This document shows, in pieces, positions 53,508 to 63,840 of a DNA stretch of 64,000 nt. The translations under genes were made by a program, and so were the position numbers. The stretch is from Prunus persica. Lineage: Eukaryota > Streptophyta > Magnoliopsida > Rosales > Rosaceae. Each line of letters opens with the position of its first letter. Within the stretch, counting starts at the first letter, position 1. The DNA lies in contig NC_034010.1 of assembly GCF_000346465.2 (NCBI RefSeq), forward strand, positions 19,958,087 to 20,022,086, written 5' to 3'. Below the pieces are notes generated by a model. The model searched no databases and was not told the origin of the DNA. It saw only the letters and a program-made list of their open reading frames with translations.

Positions 53508-53869
53508 ATAAATATAAAAAAACCAAGTAATCTAGTGCGTCATTAATTTTCCATATCAAGTAATCTTCGTGGGTGACAAAAGATGTCGACTTGTGCTCAT
53601 ACCCTCTTCCGGCAATAGCTAAGTTTTCTAACAGCGTTTTTTCGCGTTGCGCTTCATTTTTGTGATTTTGATTGGAAACAGAGTTTTTTAAATCTTTGAT
53701 TGTTTCAATAATCTCTCTGGGATTTCCCCATTGCATGGATGGCTGTGATGAGGTCTGGGAGCGTATAGTCTTCTCCATTTGCTGGTCTCTCCTCTTCATG
53801 GGAGCTATTGCCTCTGTGACTCCAAGTCACCATGGTTTAGTTCTTCTTGGGAGGCCATAGTGTTGCTTC
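53508..53869. other. Intergenic, target flank of copia
   Basis: First 70 bases continue the duplicated flank. The rest has no supported gene; a minus-strand frame at 53371-53799 begins inside the LTR and shows no domain. Confidence 0.5.
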
Positions 53870-55200
53870 TGGTATTCTTTCTTGGAGGCATTGTTGAGAA
53901 TAGCAACCTAAGTCCCCAATTTATGTAGGGGTCTCTTTTGGTTACACAGCTCAATACGGACTTGGGCCCTTGTAAAGAGCTAATTGTGATGCCCCTTTGC
54001 CTGAGTTTGAAAAACAAGCTCCAAAACACTCCGAGAAAATGTGGATTCTCGGGGAATTCTCTGGTTCTTCCCACCTAAAAAAGTGATGACTGTGGTAAAA
54101 GAACTAGAGAGTTATGCTTGGCTTGAAAGGCTTGTAATGCGGGAGCTAAGTTTCCACGAGTTTAGCAAGAGAGAGAGAGTGAGGGATTCTGCTGCTTGGA
54201 TTGGAACAAAAGACCTTGCAGGAAAATATGGATGATGGGATGATATTTGAGGTTTGGAAGGATATAATCATAGGAAAAAGGTTAAGTATGGTATTTCTCT
54301 GCGTCTCTTTGGTTGTAGCTTCTCTTGCCCTTTTATACGCTTTGCGAGCTCACTTTCCCACACTCGTGCACTCCGGTATCAAGCTGTTTTGGTCTGCTCC
54401 TCCGGCTTTGAGGTGGTCGTTTCCTTTTGGTCGTTTTGCCTCCCATTGAGATGACATGATTTCTTCATTCTATGTAGGTGCCGAGTAAGGAGTTATTTTA
54501 GGTGCCAGGTAGTTGGTTTCTACGAGAAAAATAAGATAGTTTGTTTTGCTGCCTTATAGCTTATTTTGTTGCCATATGTTTGATTTGCTACCATATAGTT
54601 TTTTTTTTGCTGCCGTATGTTTGTTTTGCTGTCGTATGGGTGCTTCACCAGGGATATGGGTAGGTGTTGGGTGCGGGATATATGAGACAACTCTTCTCTC
54701 TCCTTACCCATTTAATGACTCAAGAAAATGGGATTGGTTTTGGTGCCCAGCCCAAAACCTTCATCTTTTGAGCCTCTAATGGGCCTTGTAGAACTTGTAA
54801 CCATCCAAATCGATTAGTAAACCCTAGGCATATAATTAAATGGCTTGAGCCCATTTAAGCTTGTTGCGAGATTTGACACAAACAGAGAGTTACTTGGCAT
54901 CGCATTTTATTGCGAGCTTGTGCTTGGGCTATGTTATTGCAGTGGCTTAGGCTTTGTGTTAGGTAATGCTTGACAGTGTAGTGGACTAGGTGGGCTTGGG
55001 CTTGTGAGACTCTGTGATTCTTACAAGTTTGCATGTGAAAGTGGTAAATTCGTACCACCACCCTCACATGCCAAATTTTAGCCTTGCTTGACATGGCATG
55101 TATGTATTGGCTAGGCTGTTTTTATAGCATGATAGTGTATTGGGCTTTAAAATATGCATGGGCTTTTCTTGAGTTTTTTGGACTTTAATATTAGCCCTCT
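53870..55200. repeat. Long LTR-like sequence, copy 3
   Basis: Diverged relative of 40010-41510 and 41706-43010 in the same orientation (GAGTTTAGCAAGAGAGAGAG, AATGGGCCTTGTAGAACTTG, ATGGCTTGAGCCCATTTAAG, repeated TTTGCTGCC.TAT). No coding domain. Confidence 0.45.
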
Positions 55201-55900
55201 TAATTATTAGTACCATAAAAAGTATCTAAAATAGGCCAAATAATCAATTTCAGCCCCAAAACAGAAAGCCATAGTATGCGACCGTTTCTTTTTCTTTCTG
55301 CAATGTTTCGAGATAATATCTTACGCAAGGCCTTTAATGTTGGGGATGATTCAAATAACCCGTGTGACTATCATGAGACAGTAAGGCATGCTGAGTAACA
55401 ATACAAAATTTGAAGTGATAAAGATAATGTATGACGATCACACGCGACCTTCCTTTTTCTTTGGTTAAGAAGATATTGTCATGGTTGTGGCTATAATGCA
55501 CCAAACATAGCAGCGGTAGAGTGAAAATAACAATGATAAATATAAGTTATTATTTCGTTGTATACATGCAAAGGTGTTTGACCAAAAAAAAAAAAAAAAA
55601 AAAAAACATGCAAAGGTGGTGGTGGCATGAGATTGATATATGCACCAAAGCATGACAACAAGTCTGATCAAAGTAATGTAAAAATTATTATAATAATGCA
55701 ACCGTATAATAATTGTAACGTGGAAAAAGTCTGTAAGGAATTCAAAACTCAATGGCTCTAAAAGGAAGTGCTTACTTAAAGAGAGGAAAAAACTATATGC
55801 AACTTCTCACAAGTGGAGTGCCGTTTTACTTATTTATTTAAAAGTAAGAATATATTTTTCCCATGGCAATAAAACACCAAAACTGATAATAGAAAGGCTT
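55201..55900. other. Intergenic, no gene seen
   Basis: A poly-A run at 55585-55606. No supported frame. Confidence 0.5.
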
Positions 55901-56307
55901 AGAGTATCTCTAGGAGAGTCTCTAAATTTTAGTCAAATTCTAGCTAAAATAGCTAAAAAGTTATTATAGCGAACCACTTAAAAGGTGTTTCCTCCAGCAA
56001 TATTCTTTATTTTGACTAATTTGAAATGTTTTATTATTATTTTCTCTTTCTCTTGCAAATCAAATATATTTTTTAAAAAAAGTAGAAACCCAACCTCACC
56101 GACTTCCCAAATGTCTCTATCTCTCTCTCTCTTTCTCTTCAATTTGGCTACCCTCCATTTCTCTCTCCTCCTTGCTAGATGTAGAGAGTCAAAAGTTGGT
56201 TGTCCAAAATAGAGAGCCAAGTAGGGAGTCTGCTAGAAGGAGGATTTTCCTTCTTTTTAGCCAAAGTAGCTAGGGATGAGAGGATAGGGAGTTTGCTGAA
56301 GATGCTT
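55901..56307. mobile_element. MITE with GAGTATCTC-type terminal inverted repeats
   Basis: Left end AGAGTATCTCTAGGAGAGTC and right end, reversed, AAAGCATCTTCAGCAAACTC agree at most positions, followed by shared TAGCTA/TTTGGCTA text. This resembles the common plant element beginning GAGCATCTCCAGCAGA. No coding. Target duplication not resolved. Confidence 0.55.
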
Positions 56308-56309
56308 TT

Positions 56310-58244
56310 AAAATATTGAAAAGGTGGGTTAGGGCTTACCTCTTTCAAAAATTTGCAAGCTTTCCTTGTTTTTTCTTCTTCATTATCTTAGCATGTGTCG
56401 TGCCCTTTCATTTTCCTTCTTCTCCTTCAACTATTTCTTCTCTTTTCAAGATCCAAACCCTAGGCTACTGTTCATCAAAATAGAAGTCATATTTCGGAAG
56501 CTCATATCAGAAAACTTCTTTAATGAAAGTTGTTCATCCGCTCGAGTACTATAGCCTATAAAATTTGGGAATTTTTGAAATTTTTCTGATGCCTCAAAGT
56601 TGGTCTGCAACTTATGTGTTCATCCATTGCTGGTGAGTGTCTACAAATTCAGTTTCCTTACTTGTTTTTTAACTTCTAATGCTCAAATGATTGTGCTTGC
56701 TTCACAAAATTTGCTCAGAATTGCGTTATTTGTAACATAGTCAGAATTGAGGATCATCTAACCATTGTAGTGCTCCATGCCTTCATTTTTCTGAAGTATG
56801 TTCATCAATTGATGTTGATTCCTTTGTTGCAAAGTTATTTTCTAGGCTTGAATGCTTGAGATGTTTTCTGACCTTTCGAAAATTTTCCTTTGAATATGAA
56901 CTGGAGCTTTTGATACATGAAAGTAGATTTCCCAATGGTTATGTTTGCATTTGTATGAATTTTTGGTGTAATTTCAAAGGGTTTAAGCAGTTGGAATTGT
57001 ACAATTTCTGCTACATGGCATGTTTCGGGAATCTGTTTGGCATGCTTTCCTAGCTCTAAATACAATGAAATTTTGGGATTTGTTGGTTGTAAACTTAATT
57101 TCTAGTGATTTTCTGAAGGTGGGATGTTCCAACTAGAGTGGTTGAAAAACTTGTGTATAAGTTTAGCTTGATATGTTGCTTTTGTTTGAGAATTGCCTCT
57201 TGGAATTGAGTACTGATTTGGGTATTGTTATAGCATGATCTTGAGCAATGTTGTCGTGAGAGCATGATGTTGAATGGTATTGTTGCAAGAGCATGTGTTC
57301 TTCAATTTGTTTGAAATGCCTGAATTGCTTGGAATACTTGAATGAAATGTAATTGCTTGGCATATGGATAGGTATCATGCCATGTGAATTTGCCAAATGC
57401 TTGATTGATGAGTTTGCTTGCACATGTGGGAAAATTATGCTTCCAGCTCCTCCTTTTTAGTTACGAGTACGGTGCCTGATTTTGGCTAACGTATTCTCTT
57501 GTTTCTTTTTCCGGCTTGATTGAGAGGCTCCAAAGCATGAGAAATGTCATCTTATTATTGATTTTCTAAGAACTTGATAGCATGAAGGTGAGTTTTTGGT
57601 TGCTTGCACCTTTAGTGGAAAAATTATGAAGGCTTCTGGAGGATTTGAACTGCTTGACCAGGGGAGACTTTGGGGTGAGACTACTTTTTAGTTTCCTGAC
57701 ACCAAAAGCCTTGAATTTTAATGTGGGCAAGGCATGTTGTAAATATTCTGGTGCTTGAGACAGAGAACAAGCTGGTTGTTGAGGTTGCTTTGAATGTTTT
57801 TAGAGATGCAATGAGCTTGTTGGGCTCTTGTAAGGATGGATTGAGCTTTGCTTGTGTTTGCATCACCAGAACACTCTGTGGTCAGAACTTGTGAAGGCTG
57901 TTGAGGTTATGAAGCACATAAAGATGTTTGAAATAGGCAGGTGCTTGAAGAGCGTTTAAAGTAGGTAGGTGCTGGAACAGGTACTAGATAAGATAAAGTA
58001 TTTGGTGGGTGTTGGCATATGGCAGATGATTACATACGGCGGCTGATGGATTGTGTGAGATGGCTCTGGAATTAATATGGAAGAGCTTGGCATGAGAGGC
58101 TTGTGGTGGTGGACTGCTTGGTGCCAATAGCTAGTAGGCTTACTTGGAGTAGAGTTGGTGTTTTAGTGACTGGAAAGCATTTGTTGGTAATCAAGATCCT
58201 TTCAACATTATGTTGGATGCCAAGGACAAAGAAAGGCTTGAGAT
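56310..58244. other. Long non-coding stretch of unknown nature
   Basis: No frame with recognisable content on either strand. The plus strand is rich in TTG and GCTTG words (for example TTGCTTG, AGCTTG, GGTGCTTGA), giving it a composition unlike neighbouring AT-rich DNA. It leads into the plant-mobile-domain relic, so it may be the 5' part of that transposon or intron sequence. Confidence 0.4.
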
Positions 58245-58570
58245 TCTTCAAAAGGATGCTATAGTCGATTCAGTAGCTGGGTAAGACATTTTGGTGATAA
58301 AGACAAAAGGCATCCCTGTAGTCTTCATGCACTCCTATTCTTATGGCTCAGAAAGTTTGTGTTTTGCGATTTCTCCCCAGATTACATGCATGAGATAGTG
58401 TTTCCTTTAGCACTGGCAATGGCTTAGGGCGACGCGATTTCGTTAGCCCCCATGTTCTTAGGGTACTGTATTGCTTGCTAGATTAGGTGCACTTTCTTGA
58501 GAAAGGAGCAGCCGGAACCATGGCAGTGGAGAGTTTTCTCAATTCAAGCCTTTTGCATGTGTTTCTATGG
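58245..58570 (+). pseudogene. Plant mobile domain (PMD) relic
   Basis: One plus frame reads YSRFSSWVRHFGDKDKRHPC, LHALLFLWLRKFVFCDFSPD, YMHEIVFPLALAMA, stop, GDAISLAPMFLGYCIAC, stop, then EPWQWRVFSIQAFCMCFYG. The W..F....E..AFL..WL.RFVF and LA.AL..G....L.P..LG pattern is that of the aminotransferase-like plant mobile domain, found in MAIL-type genes and in transposons. Two stops and a following poly-T mark it as dead. The homology claim rests on pattern only. Confidence 0.55.
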
Positions 58571-58817
58571 GAGCACAAGTATTCCCAGAGACTGTGAAAG
58601 CTTTGAGTAAGTTTTTTTTTTTAGCTATGAGGGCTCGTATGGAGAGTGCCCGCAAGCTATCATTTTCTTCAAAGAATCTGGCCTTCCGTGGTCTTGGTAT
58701 GTCATTGTACGACATGGATGTCACATCATATTCAAACATCACTGACCATAAGCTTCTTTGTTGGAGAGTCACAACAAAATAATTCGTCATTCATTGAAAA
58801 AGCATTAAACTGTTTGT

Positions 58818-58820
<3 letters not shown>

Positions 58821-58848
<28 letters not shown>
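58821..58848. repeat. (AT)n microsatellite
   Basis: About 14 AT units. Confidence 0.95.
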
Positions 58849-58851
<3 letters not shown>

Positions 58852-58954
58852 TTTATATTGGTTATACATGTATTAATTTAAAATATAGCCAAGACATCTG
58901 TTATATGATATAAATAACAACATTCGTTAATATAATAGAGTGCAACATGATTAA

Positions 58955-59509
58955 CTATCCTTGTTCAATATCCATTAAGGTCGACGGCAAAAGAGGGCAT
59001 GTCCTGCCGCGATTTTGTACCGTTCGGATGTGCTGCCACAATCTCCGGACTAAGCGGTTCAAGCCCAACGCCACCAACAACAACAAGAAGAAGATGCACA
59101 AGGTTAGATTGGAGTAGTTTGGAATAAACAGAAGACACAAGAGTGAAGCAACTGAGAGAAAACCAAACACCATCATAGCCAGGCGGCACCAATTATACAT
59201 ACGACTACCACTACCACTAAGCCTTATAAGTAAGCTGAAGGCAAAGCAGTATGGAAGTAAGCTAGACAGCATAACCATCATGGTCAATGGGTGTGTTTGG
59301 AACAGATCTTGATGACCAGCTAGATATCTGATCTGGACAAAGGTAAGCAGTATGGGAATGATGAAAGCAAGAATGTCATGATCATGATGGTTAGAATTTC
59401 TGGCCGAAGATTTGTTCATCACCTGCAGATTGAGATTGTTGATCAAGCACATGACATTGTATTTAGGGTTAATCATGCCAATATAAAAGTAAAAAATTCC
59501 CATCCTCAT
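58955..59509 (-). CDS. TLVQ-family four-helix membrane protein, copy L
   Basis: Intact 184-codon gene starting MRMGIFYFYIGMINPKYNVM at 59509 (second ATG at 59503). The frame is open another 65 codons upstream, but that part is low-complexity Phe/Lys text over an A-rich run and I exclude it. Core DHDILAFIIPILLTFVQIRY then DLFQTHP; here TFVQ replaces TLVQ. Hydrophobic segments at about 46-60, 75-97, 108-129 and 133-150. Basic RRLWQHIRTVQNRGR follows, then CPLLPSTLMD and a short tail. The L-type C terminus also occurs as the orphan fragment at 32816-32931. Function unknown. Confidence 0.82.
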   Translation of the reverse strand: MRMGIFYFYIGMINPKYNVMCLINNLNLQVMNKSSARNSNHHDHDILAFIIPILLTFVQIRYLAGHQDLFQTHPLTMMVMLSSLLPYCFAFSLLIRLSGSGSRMYNWCRLAMMVFGFLSVASLLCLLFIPNYSNLTLCIFFLLLLVALGLNRLVRRLWQHIRTVQNRGRTCPLLPSTLMDIEQG

Positions 59510-59589
59510 TTGGTGATAAGGCAGAATTTTAGAAGAACAGAAGGTGTTTTTTGTTTTGTAAGTGGTACTATATGGAACTCTGCTTCTAT

Positions 59590-60190
59590 ATGGAACTCTC
59601 TTCCTGAGGTTGGTTACAATGAATTGAAAGTTCACCAAAAAAAGAAAAAAAAAAGAAAAAAAAAAGGTATAAATAGGAGGCCGGTGTTCCCTAATCTTCC
59701 ACAAATGACGTAAACCCCATTATTAAAATGAGTTACTTACATTGCCATTGAATGAAGATTCTTGTGATTCCACAAAATTCCTTCAGATCTCAACAATTAC
59801 ATGAACATCCTCTTGAGGTTTTAATTTGTTTTCGCACAAATCCCTTTTTTGATTATTCATCCAAAAATTGATGATTTCATTAAAAAAAAAAGTATGCAAA
59901 TGACAAAATTAACCTCAATGAAGCATATGCAATTTGATCTCAAGGGCCAACTTTGTCATTTTAAGAATTGTTTTGTATAAAATCATCAATCTTTGGACGA
60001 AAAATCAATAAAAAAGGATTTTGTGAAAACAATTTAAAACCTCAGGGGATGTTCTTGTAATTTCTAAAATATCAGGGGATTTTGTGTAAAGGTGAAAAAC
60101 TTCAGGGGTGATGGTGTAAATAACTTCATTAAAATACGATTGGATTTCCGCATGCATGTTGGCCTGTTGGTCGCTCCTGGCTCTCAAATG
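59590..60190. other. Upstream region of copy L
   Basis: 59590-59715 recurs at 17090-17230 in the same orientation. It contains an A-rich run and GGTATAAATAGGAGGC on the plus strand, pointing away from copy L. No gene. 59750-60130 is AT-rich with repeated CAGGGGAT phrases. Confidence 0.45.
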
Positions 60191-60194
60191 TGTA

Positions 60195-60285
60195 GTGTAC
60201 TGTGTATAGATCATGACCGTTCCTTAATTCATGGGTCCCATTGAATCCCAACAAGGAACGGCGCAGATCATAACCATTGTGACTT
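60195..60285 (-). promoter_or_regulatory. Upstream module of copy L
   Basis: ATAGATCATGACCGTTCC, CATGGGTCCCATTG and GGCGCAGATCATAACCATTG, closest to 15657-15745. It lies about 690 bases before the ATG, further than at other copies. Confidence 0.5.
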
Positions 60286-60611
60286 CGATTATTCGGTGGC
60301 TTAGTTATTTTTCTTCAGTTTTAAATTTTGTTTGCTTTGCTCCTTCCTGGAATTTGCATTTAGATTTTTCTTCTATCTCTCTAGTCTCCCTCTGCTAAAC
60401 ATATCTTGTCTGTGTGATATAATATTGATATGAAGTTTCTGAGAAAGGTACGTCGTGAATGTTTCAAATCCTAGATTTAAATTCGCAACATTCCATCTAC
60501 GAATTCCATGTTGGTCTTTAATTTCAATCGAGATTTGTGGATTTGGTGATCAACTTGGGAACATTTGCAAGGAACTAAGGAATAAATGGAGGCATTGCAA
60601 GCTGGAGCGAA

Positions 60612-60838
60612 TGTGTGAGGGAGGGAGTTGCTGGTTTCTACTCGGCCAAGAAGGAAGAGGGAGGGAGATATTGAGGAGGTTGGCGAAGCAAAGGATTAAC
60701 AAACATTCAAGAACACGAAGATCAAGGGATGTTAATGGGAAAAGGAGAAAAAATCAGAAGGGGAAGATCGAGGAAATTTCCCTGGAGGAGTCCGACGCAT
60801 TTGACAAGTATGGTTCTTTTTTTCTTTTTTCTTTTTTT
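60612..60838 (+). CDS. Hypothetical small basic frame
   Basis: Open plus frame with ATG at 60612 (MCEGGSCWFLLGQEGRGREI...), Arg/Lys-rich with EISLEESDAFDKYGS before a Phe-rich end. The same frame is open from 60455. A possible splice donor (CAA|GTATGG) lies near 60808. No homology recognised and no second copy. It may be a chance frame or a first exon. Confidence 0.2.
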
Positions 60839-60844
60839 TAAAAT

Positions 60845-61217
60845 TTAAAATTATAATAATGGTTATGAATTAAGGTGGGGTTGTATCCAAACCTGAGGGG
60901 ATTGCATAAGTCAGTTTTGGGGTTTTTTGGATTCATGGTCATGGAGTTATGTGAAATCATTTCAGAAGCCTGATGAGGGGAAGTTTGTGTAAACTATATC
61001 CAACCAAAAACAAAAAACAAGTAACAAAACAAACCATACTTCTTTTCCAATCGAATAGAAGAAAAACAAAACAAGAATAAATAACATGAACATCTCCCTT
61101 CCTATGAAACTGGAAACGTGCAAAACAAGCCAGAGCAAACTGGTACAAACTAAGTTGGGTACAATAATGGGGGCTTCCTAATTTTTTTCTTGGAATAATT
61201 ATAATATGACAGGAGTT
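60845..61217. other. Intergenic, no gene seen
   Basis: AT-rich 3' flank of copy M. Confidence 0.5.
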
Positions 61218-61811
61218 TCAGTATCTGCTTGAGAAGTCCATGGTGCTGACTGGTAACAGTGGTGAACTTGTCCTCCACACGGAGTTCAGTCCCTCACGGC
61301 CAAAGCAAGAAAGGATAACCAGTTTCGGGGTGAAAGCCAGCAGCATCAACAACAAGAAGCATAATAGCACAGGGAGCCAGGGCCAGGAGGAGGGTGGAGA
61401 AAACAGAAGCCCCAAGAGTGAAGCGAGGGAGAGTGAACCAGAAGCTGTGGACCAGTTACGCGGGCATACGTCATCCTGATGAGTACCATTGACACCAGGA
61501 AGGAGTAGCTCTAGGCTGAAGGCCAAGGAATAGGCAATAACGCTACACATAGTAAGCAACATGAGTAAAGGGTGGGTGTCGAAGAGATGCTCCTCTGGAA
61601 ATCGCATCTGGACCAACGTCATGGCTGTGGGAATGGTGAAGGCGAAAATGCCATGGCAGATCATAAATGTCGAAGGAGCTGCTGCCGGCATGGCTTGTTG
61701 TGCTGGAAAGTGGATCAACAACTGATGATGATGATTATTATTAATGAAATTGACGATAATATTACTATGACATTTAATCATCCCCACTTGATGAAAATGG
61801 TTAATTGCCAT
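61218..61811 (-). CDS. TLVQ-family four-helix membrane protein, copy M
   Basis: Intact 197-codon gene and the most diverged intact member. ATG at 61811 gives MAINHFHQVGMIKCHSNIIV, a clear family start with NFINNN following. Core GIFAFTIPTAMTLVQMRFPE then HLFDTHP (residues 54-81). Hydrophobic segments at about 55-68, 82-104, 125-139 and 143-167. A polar loop (105-122) with two Cys-flanked stretches separates helices 2 and 3. The tail SPLLPVSTMDFSSRY keeps PLLP..TMD. Base composition is less AT-rich than in other copies, suggesting constraint or a different history. A TATA box and a heat-shock-element-like array lie upstream. Confidence 0.85.
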   Translation of the reverse strand: MAINHFHQVGMIKCHSNIIVNFINNNHHHQLLIHFPAQQAMPAAAPSTFMICHGIFAFTIPTAMTLVQMRFPEEHLFDTHPLLMLLTMCSVIAYSLAFSLELLLPGVNGTHQDDVCPRNWSTASGSLSLASLLGLLFSPPSSWPWLPVLLCFLLLMLLAFTPKLVILSCFGREGLNSVWRTSSPLLPVSTMDFSSRY

Positions 61812-61943
61812 ATTAAATACTAGGCTCCTCCTAACTGTGTTGGTTTTAGGCTTAGAATTTGGGAAATCCTCTTTGGATGGATTTTGGCAGGGATAGGGAG
61901 AAGAGGCTCAGGTTTTTTCCCGATTCAAATCTCGGGGATCTTG

Positions 61944-61951
61944 TATTTATA
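61944..61951 (-). promoter_or_regulatory. TATA box of copy M
   Basis: The minus strand reads GTCTCTATAAATACAAGATC, a consensus TATA box about 135 bases before ATG 61811, giving a leader of about 100 bases. Confidence 0.65.
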
Positions 61952-62221
61952 GAGACTTCATGAATTAAATGTAAGTTTGACTTGAATTATAAAATGCAAA
62001 TCCTTGCAAGTGACTGTTGGGTCCTAATTCTCTGTAAACGATATCAGAGAGTCCACTGTGAGGCCTAATACCCATAGTACAACTGAAGAAGCAAGTTCTT
62101 ATTGTGATGGGACTAAAATAAGAAAATTGTCCAATGGGAATCAACACACCTACGACCATGGGCAAGGATAAAATCTGAAAACTATAAAATAAAAATATTA
62201 AAAAATTAAAAAAGAAAGATT

Positions 62222-62392
62222 TTTTAGTGTTTAGTTCAATTAAGATTCTAGAACATTTAATTTAACTAAGATTCTAGAACATTTATTTCAACTAAAATTC
62301 TAGAACATTTATTTCAACTAAGATTCTAGAACATTTTTTTGAACTAAGATTCTAGAACATTCATTTCAACTAAAGATTCTAGATTGTTTAAA
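62222..62392 (-). promoter_or_regulatory. Six-unit 26-bp array of HSE-like sites upstream of copy M
   Basis: TTCTAGAA occurs at 62246, 62272, 62298, 62324 and 62350, exactly 26 bases apart, with a decayed TTCTAGAT at 62377. Each unit reads about AACTAAGATTCTAGAACATT. TTCnnGAA is the core heat-shock element, and the unit at 62350-62362 is a full three-part site, TTCTAGAACATTC. The array ends about 270 bases upstream of the TATA box. Binding is inferred, not shown. Confidence 0.6.
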
Positions 62393-62659
62393 AAGATTTT
62401 AAAAAGCTCTTCCCTTATAAGGGACTTCCACGTGGAGATCTGGAATGCTTCAATTTTTGTTACGATTTATTCACACCAACCTCCTCAGTTCTCAAAATTC
62501 AATAGATACTAATACAAAAACCCTTTCATTTGAATATTGTTTGAATGTACTGTATCAAAAGAAAAAATGTTTGAATACCCACTTTTATGATAAAAGACAT
62601 AAATAAATAAATCATAGGCATCAAACTTATACAATTTATACTCATGTCATATATATCAT

Positions 62660-62701
62660 ACTAGCCTCCTTGCTCGAGCAGAAGCACATGCGAACAAGGA
62701 T
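62660..62701 (-). mobile_element. Helitron-like 3' terminus, second
   Basis: On the minus strand a hairpin (CCTTGTTCGCATGTG / CTGCTCGAGCAAGG) is followed by AGG, CTAG and T, in the same layout as 3299-3339. Stem pairing is imperfect. The left flank, ATATATCATA, is AT-rich as Helitron targets usually are. Confidence 0.5.
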
Positions 62702-63654
62702 GGACCCATGTGTAGGCTAGAGTGGACTCCAGCTCAGGACAAAATTTCTAAGTTATGAAACAAGTTGTAAATTTTATAAGGTTATTTATACTATAATAAA
62801 TATTAGCCCACCATAGCAGTATATAAATATAGACATGGCAAACAGGTCGTTTTAACGGGTTTCGGGTTGTGTTCGTGTTAACCCATTAATTTAATAGGTT
62901 GACACAAGCTAACGGGTGAGAAATACCAGATCCAAACACGACCCATTACAATTCGCGAATGAACCGACACGACCCGTTAAGAATAAACCAGAAAGGAAAA
63001 AAAAAAAAATTAAACTATCACCTAACCAACCAGCAACCCCACTCCCTCTACCCTTTTTCGCCTAATTTTCATCTTTCATAAACACCATTCAGAAGTCTAC
63101 AAGTTCGGGATTAGTCTTGGATAAAGATAAAATAAGAGAAACAAAATAGTTGGTTGATTAGATTATGAGTGCTGCTAAACGAACCCTAAAATTAACTGAG
63201 TACACATTACTACCAAACTATTTATTGAATTACTAATTTATCCTAATATAAAATGACCAAAAAGGATATACTGAATTGTGAAACAAATAAAATTTTAATA
63301 AGTAAACCTTACTCACTATATTCAACCCTTATCAAACCTAGAAAAGTCTTCGTATTGCTTGGTGCTCACGAATAACGCAATGAGTACTAGTTTAGGATTG
63401 GTATTACGAAATTAAAGATTTTGATGAAACCCAAAATCTGAAAAGAGGACACAAATTCATGTAAAAAGAGAAACCTGGTTCAGGATTGGTATTAGAGTGT
63501 TGTATTAGGGCTATTTTTGGTAGTTAAATAGGGTGTATTTAGTTAATTTTATATTTTAATTAAAATATTAGGGTTAACTTAGATTATAGGGTGTGCTTAG
63601 TTAATTTTAGGGTTCATTTAGCAGCACTCTTAGATTACTTATATATATATTTAA
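62702..63654. other. Intergenic with ACGGGT-rich repeat
   Basis: 62835-62985 holds several copies of AACGGGT / CACGACCCGTTA in both orientations, a dispersed plant repeat type. No gene seen in the rest. TTAGGGTT-like words at 63480-63620 are too few and irregular to be telomeric. Confidence 0.5.
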
Positions 63655-63840
63655 AAAAACAGAGAGGGAGAGAAGAAGAGAAGAAAAAGAAAATGGAGAG
63701 AAGAAGAAGAAAAAGAAAAGGGAGAGAAGAGAAAGAGATGGAGAGAAGAAGAAGAAGAAGAAAAAGAAAAGGGAGAGAAGAAGAGAAGAACAAAAATGGA
63801 GAGAAAAGAATGAGATGGAGAGAAGAAGAAGAAGAAGATT
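63655..63840. repeat. Purine (GAGAAGAAGAAG)n tract
   Basis: About 185 bases almost free of pyrimidines on the plus strand, built from GGAGAGAAGAAG and AAAAGAAAAG units. All frames through it are low-complexity. Confidence 0.9.

Noticed and set aside
53371..53799. 142-codon minus frame after the copia element
   Set aside because: Half lies antisense in the 3' LTR, the remainder shows no domain.
59510..59704. N-terminal extension of copy L
   Set aside because: Encodes a Phe/Lys low-complexity stretch over an A-rich run, and the start at 59509 matches the family N terminus.
63480..63620. TTAGGGTT words as interstitial telomere repeat
   Set aside because: Only scattered words, no tandem array.
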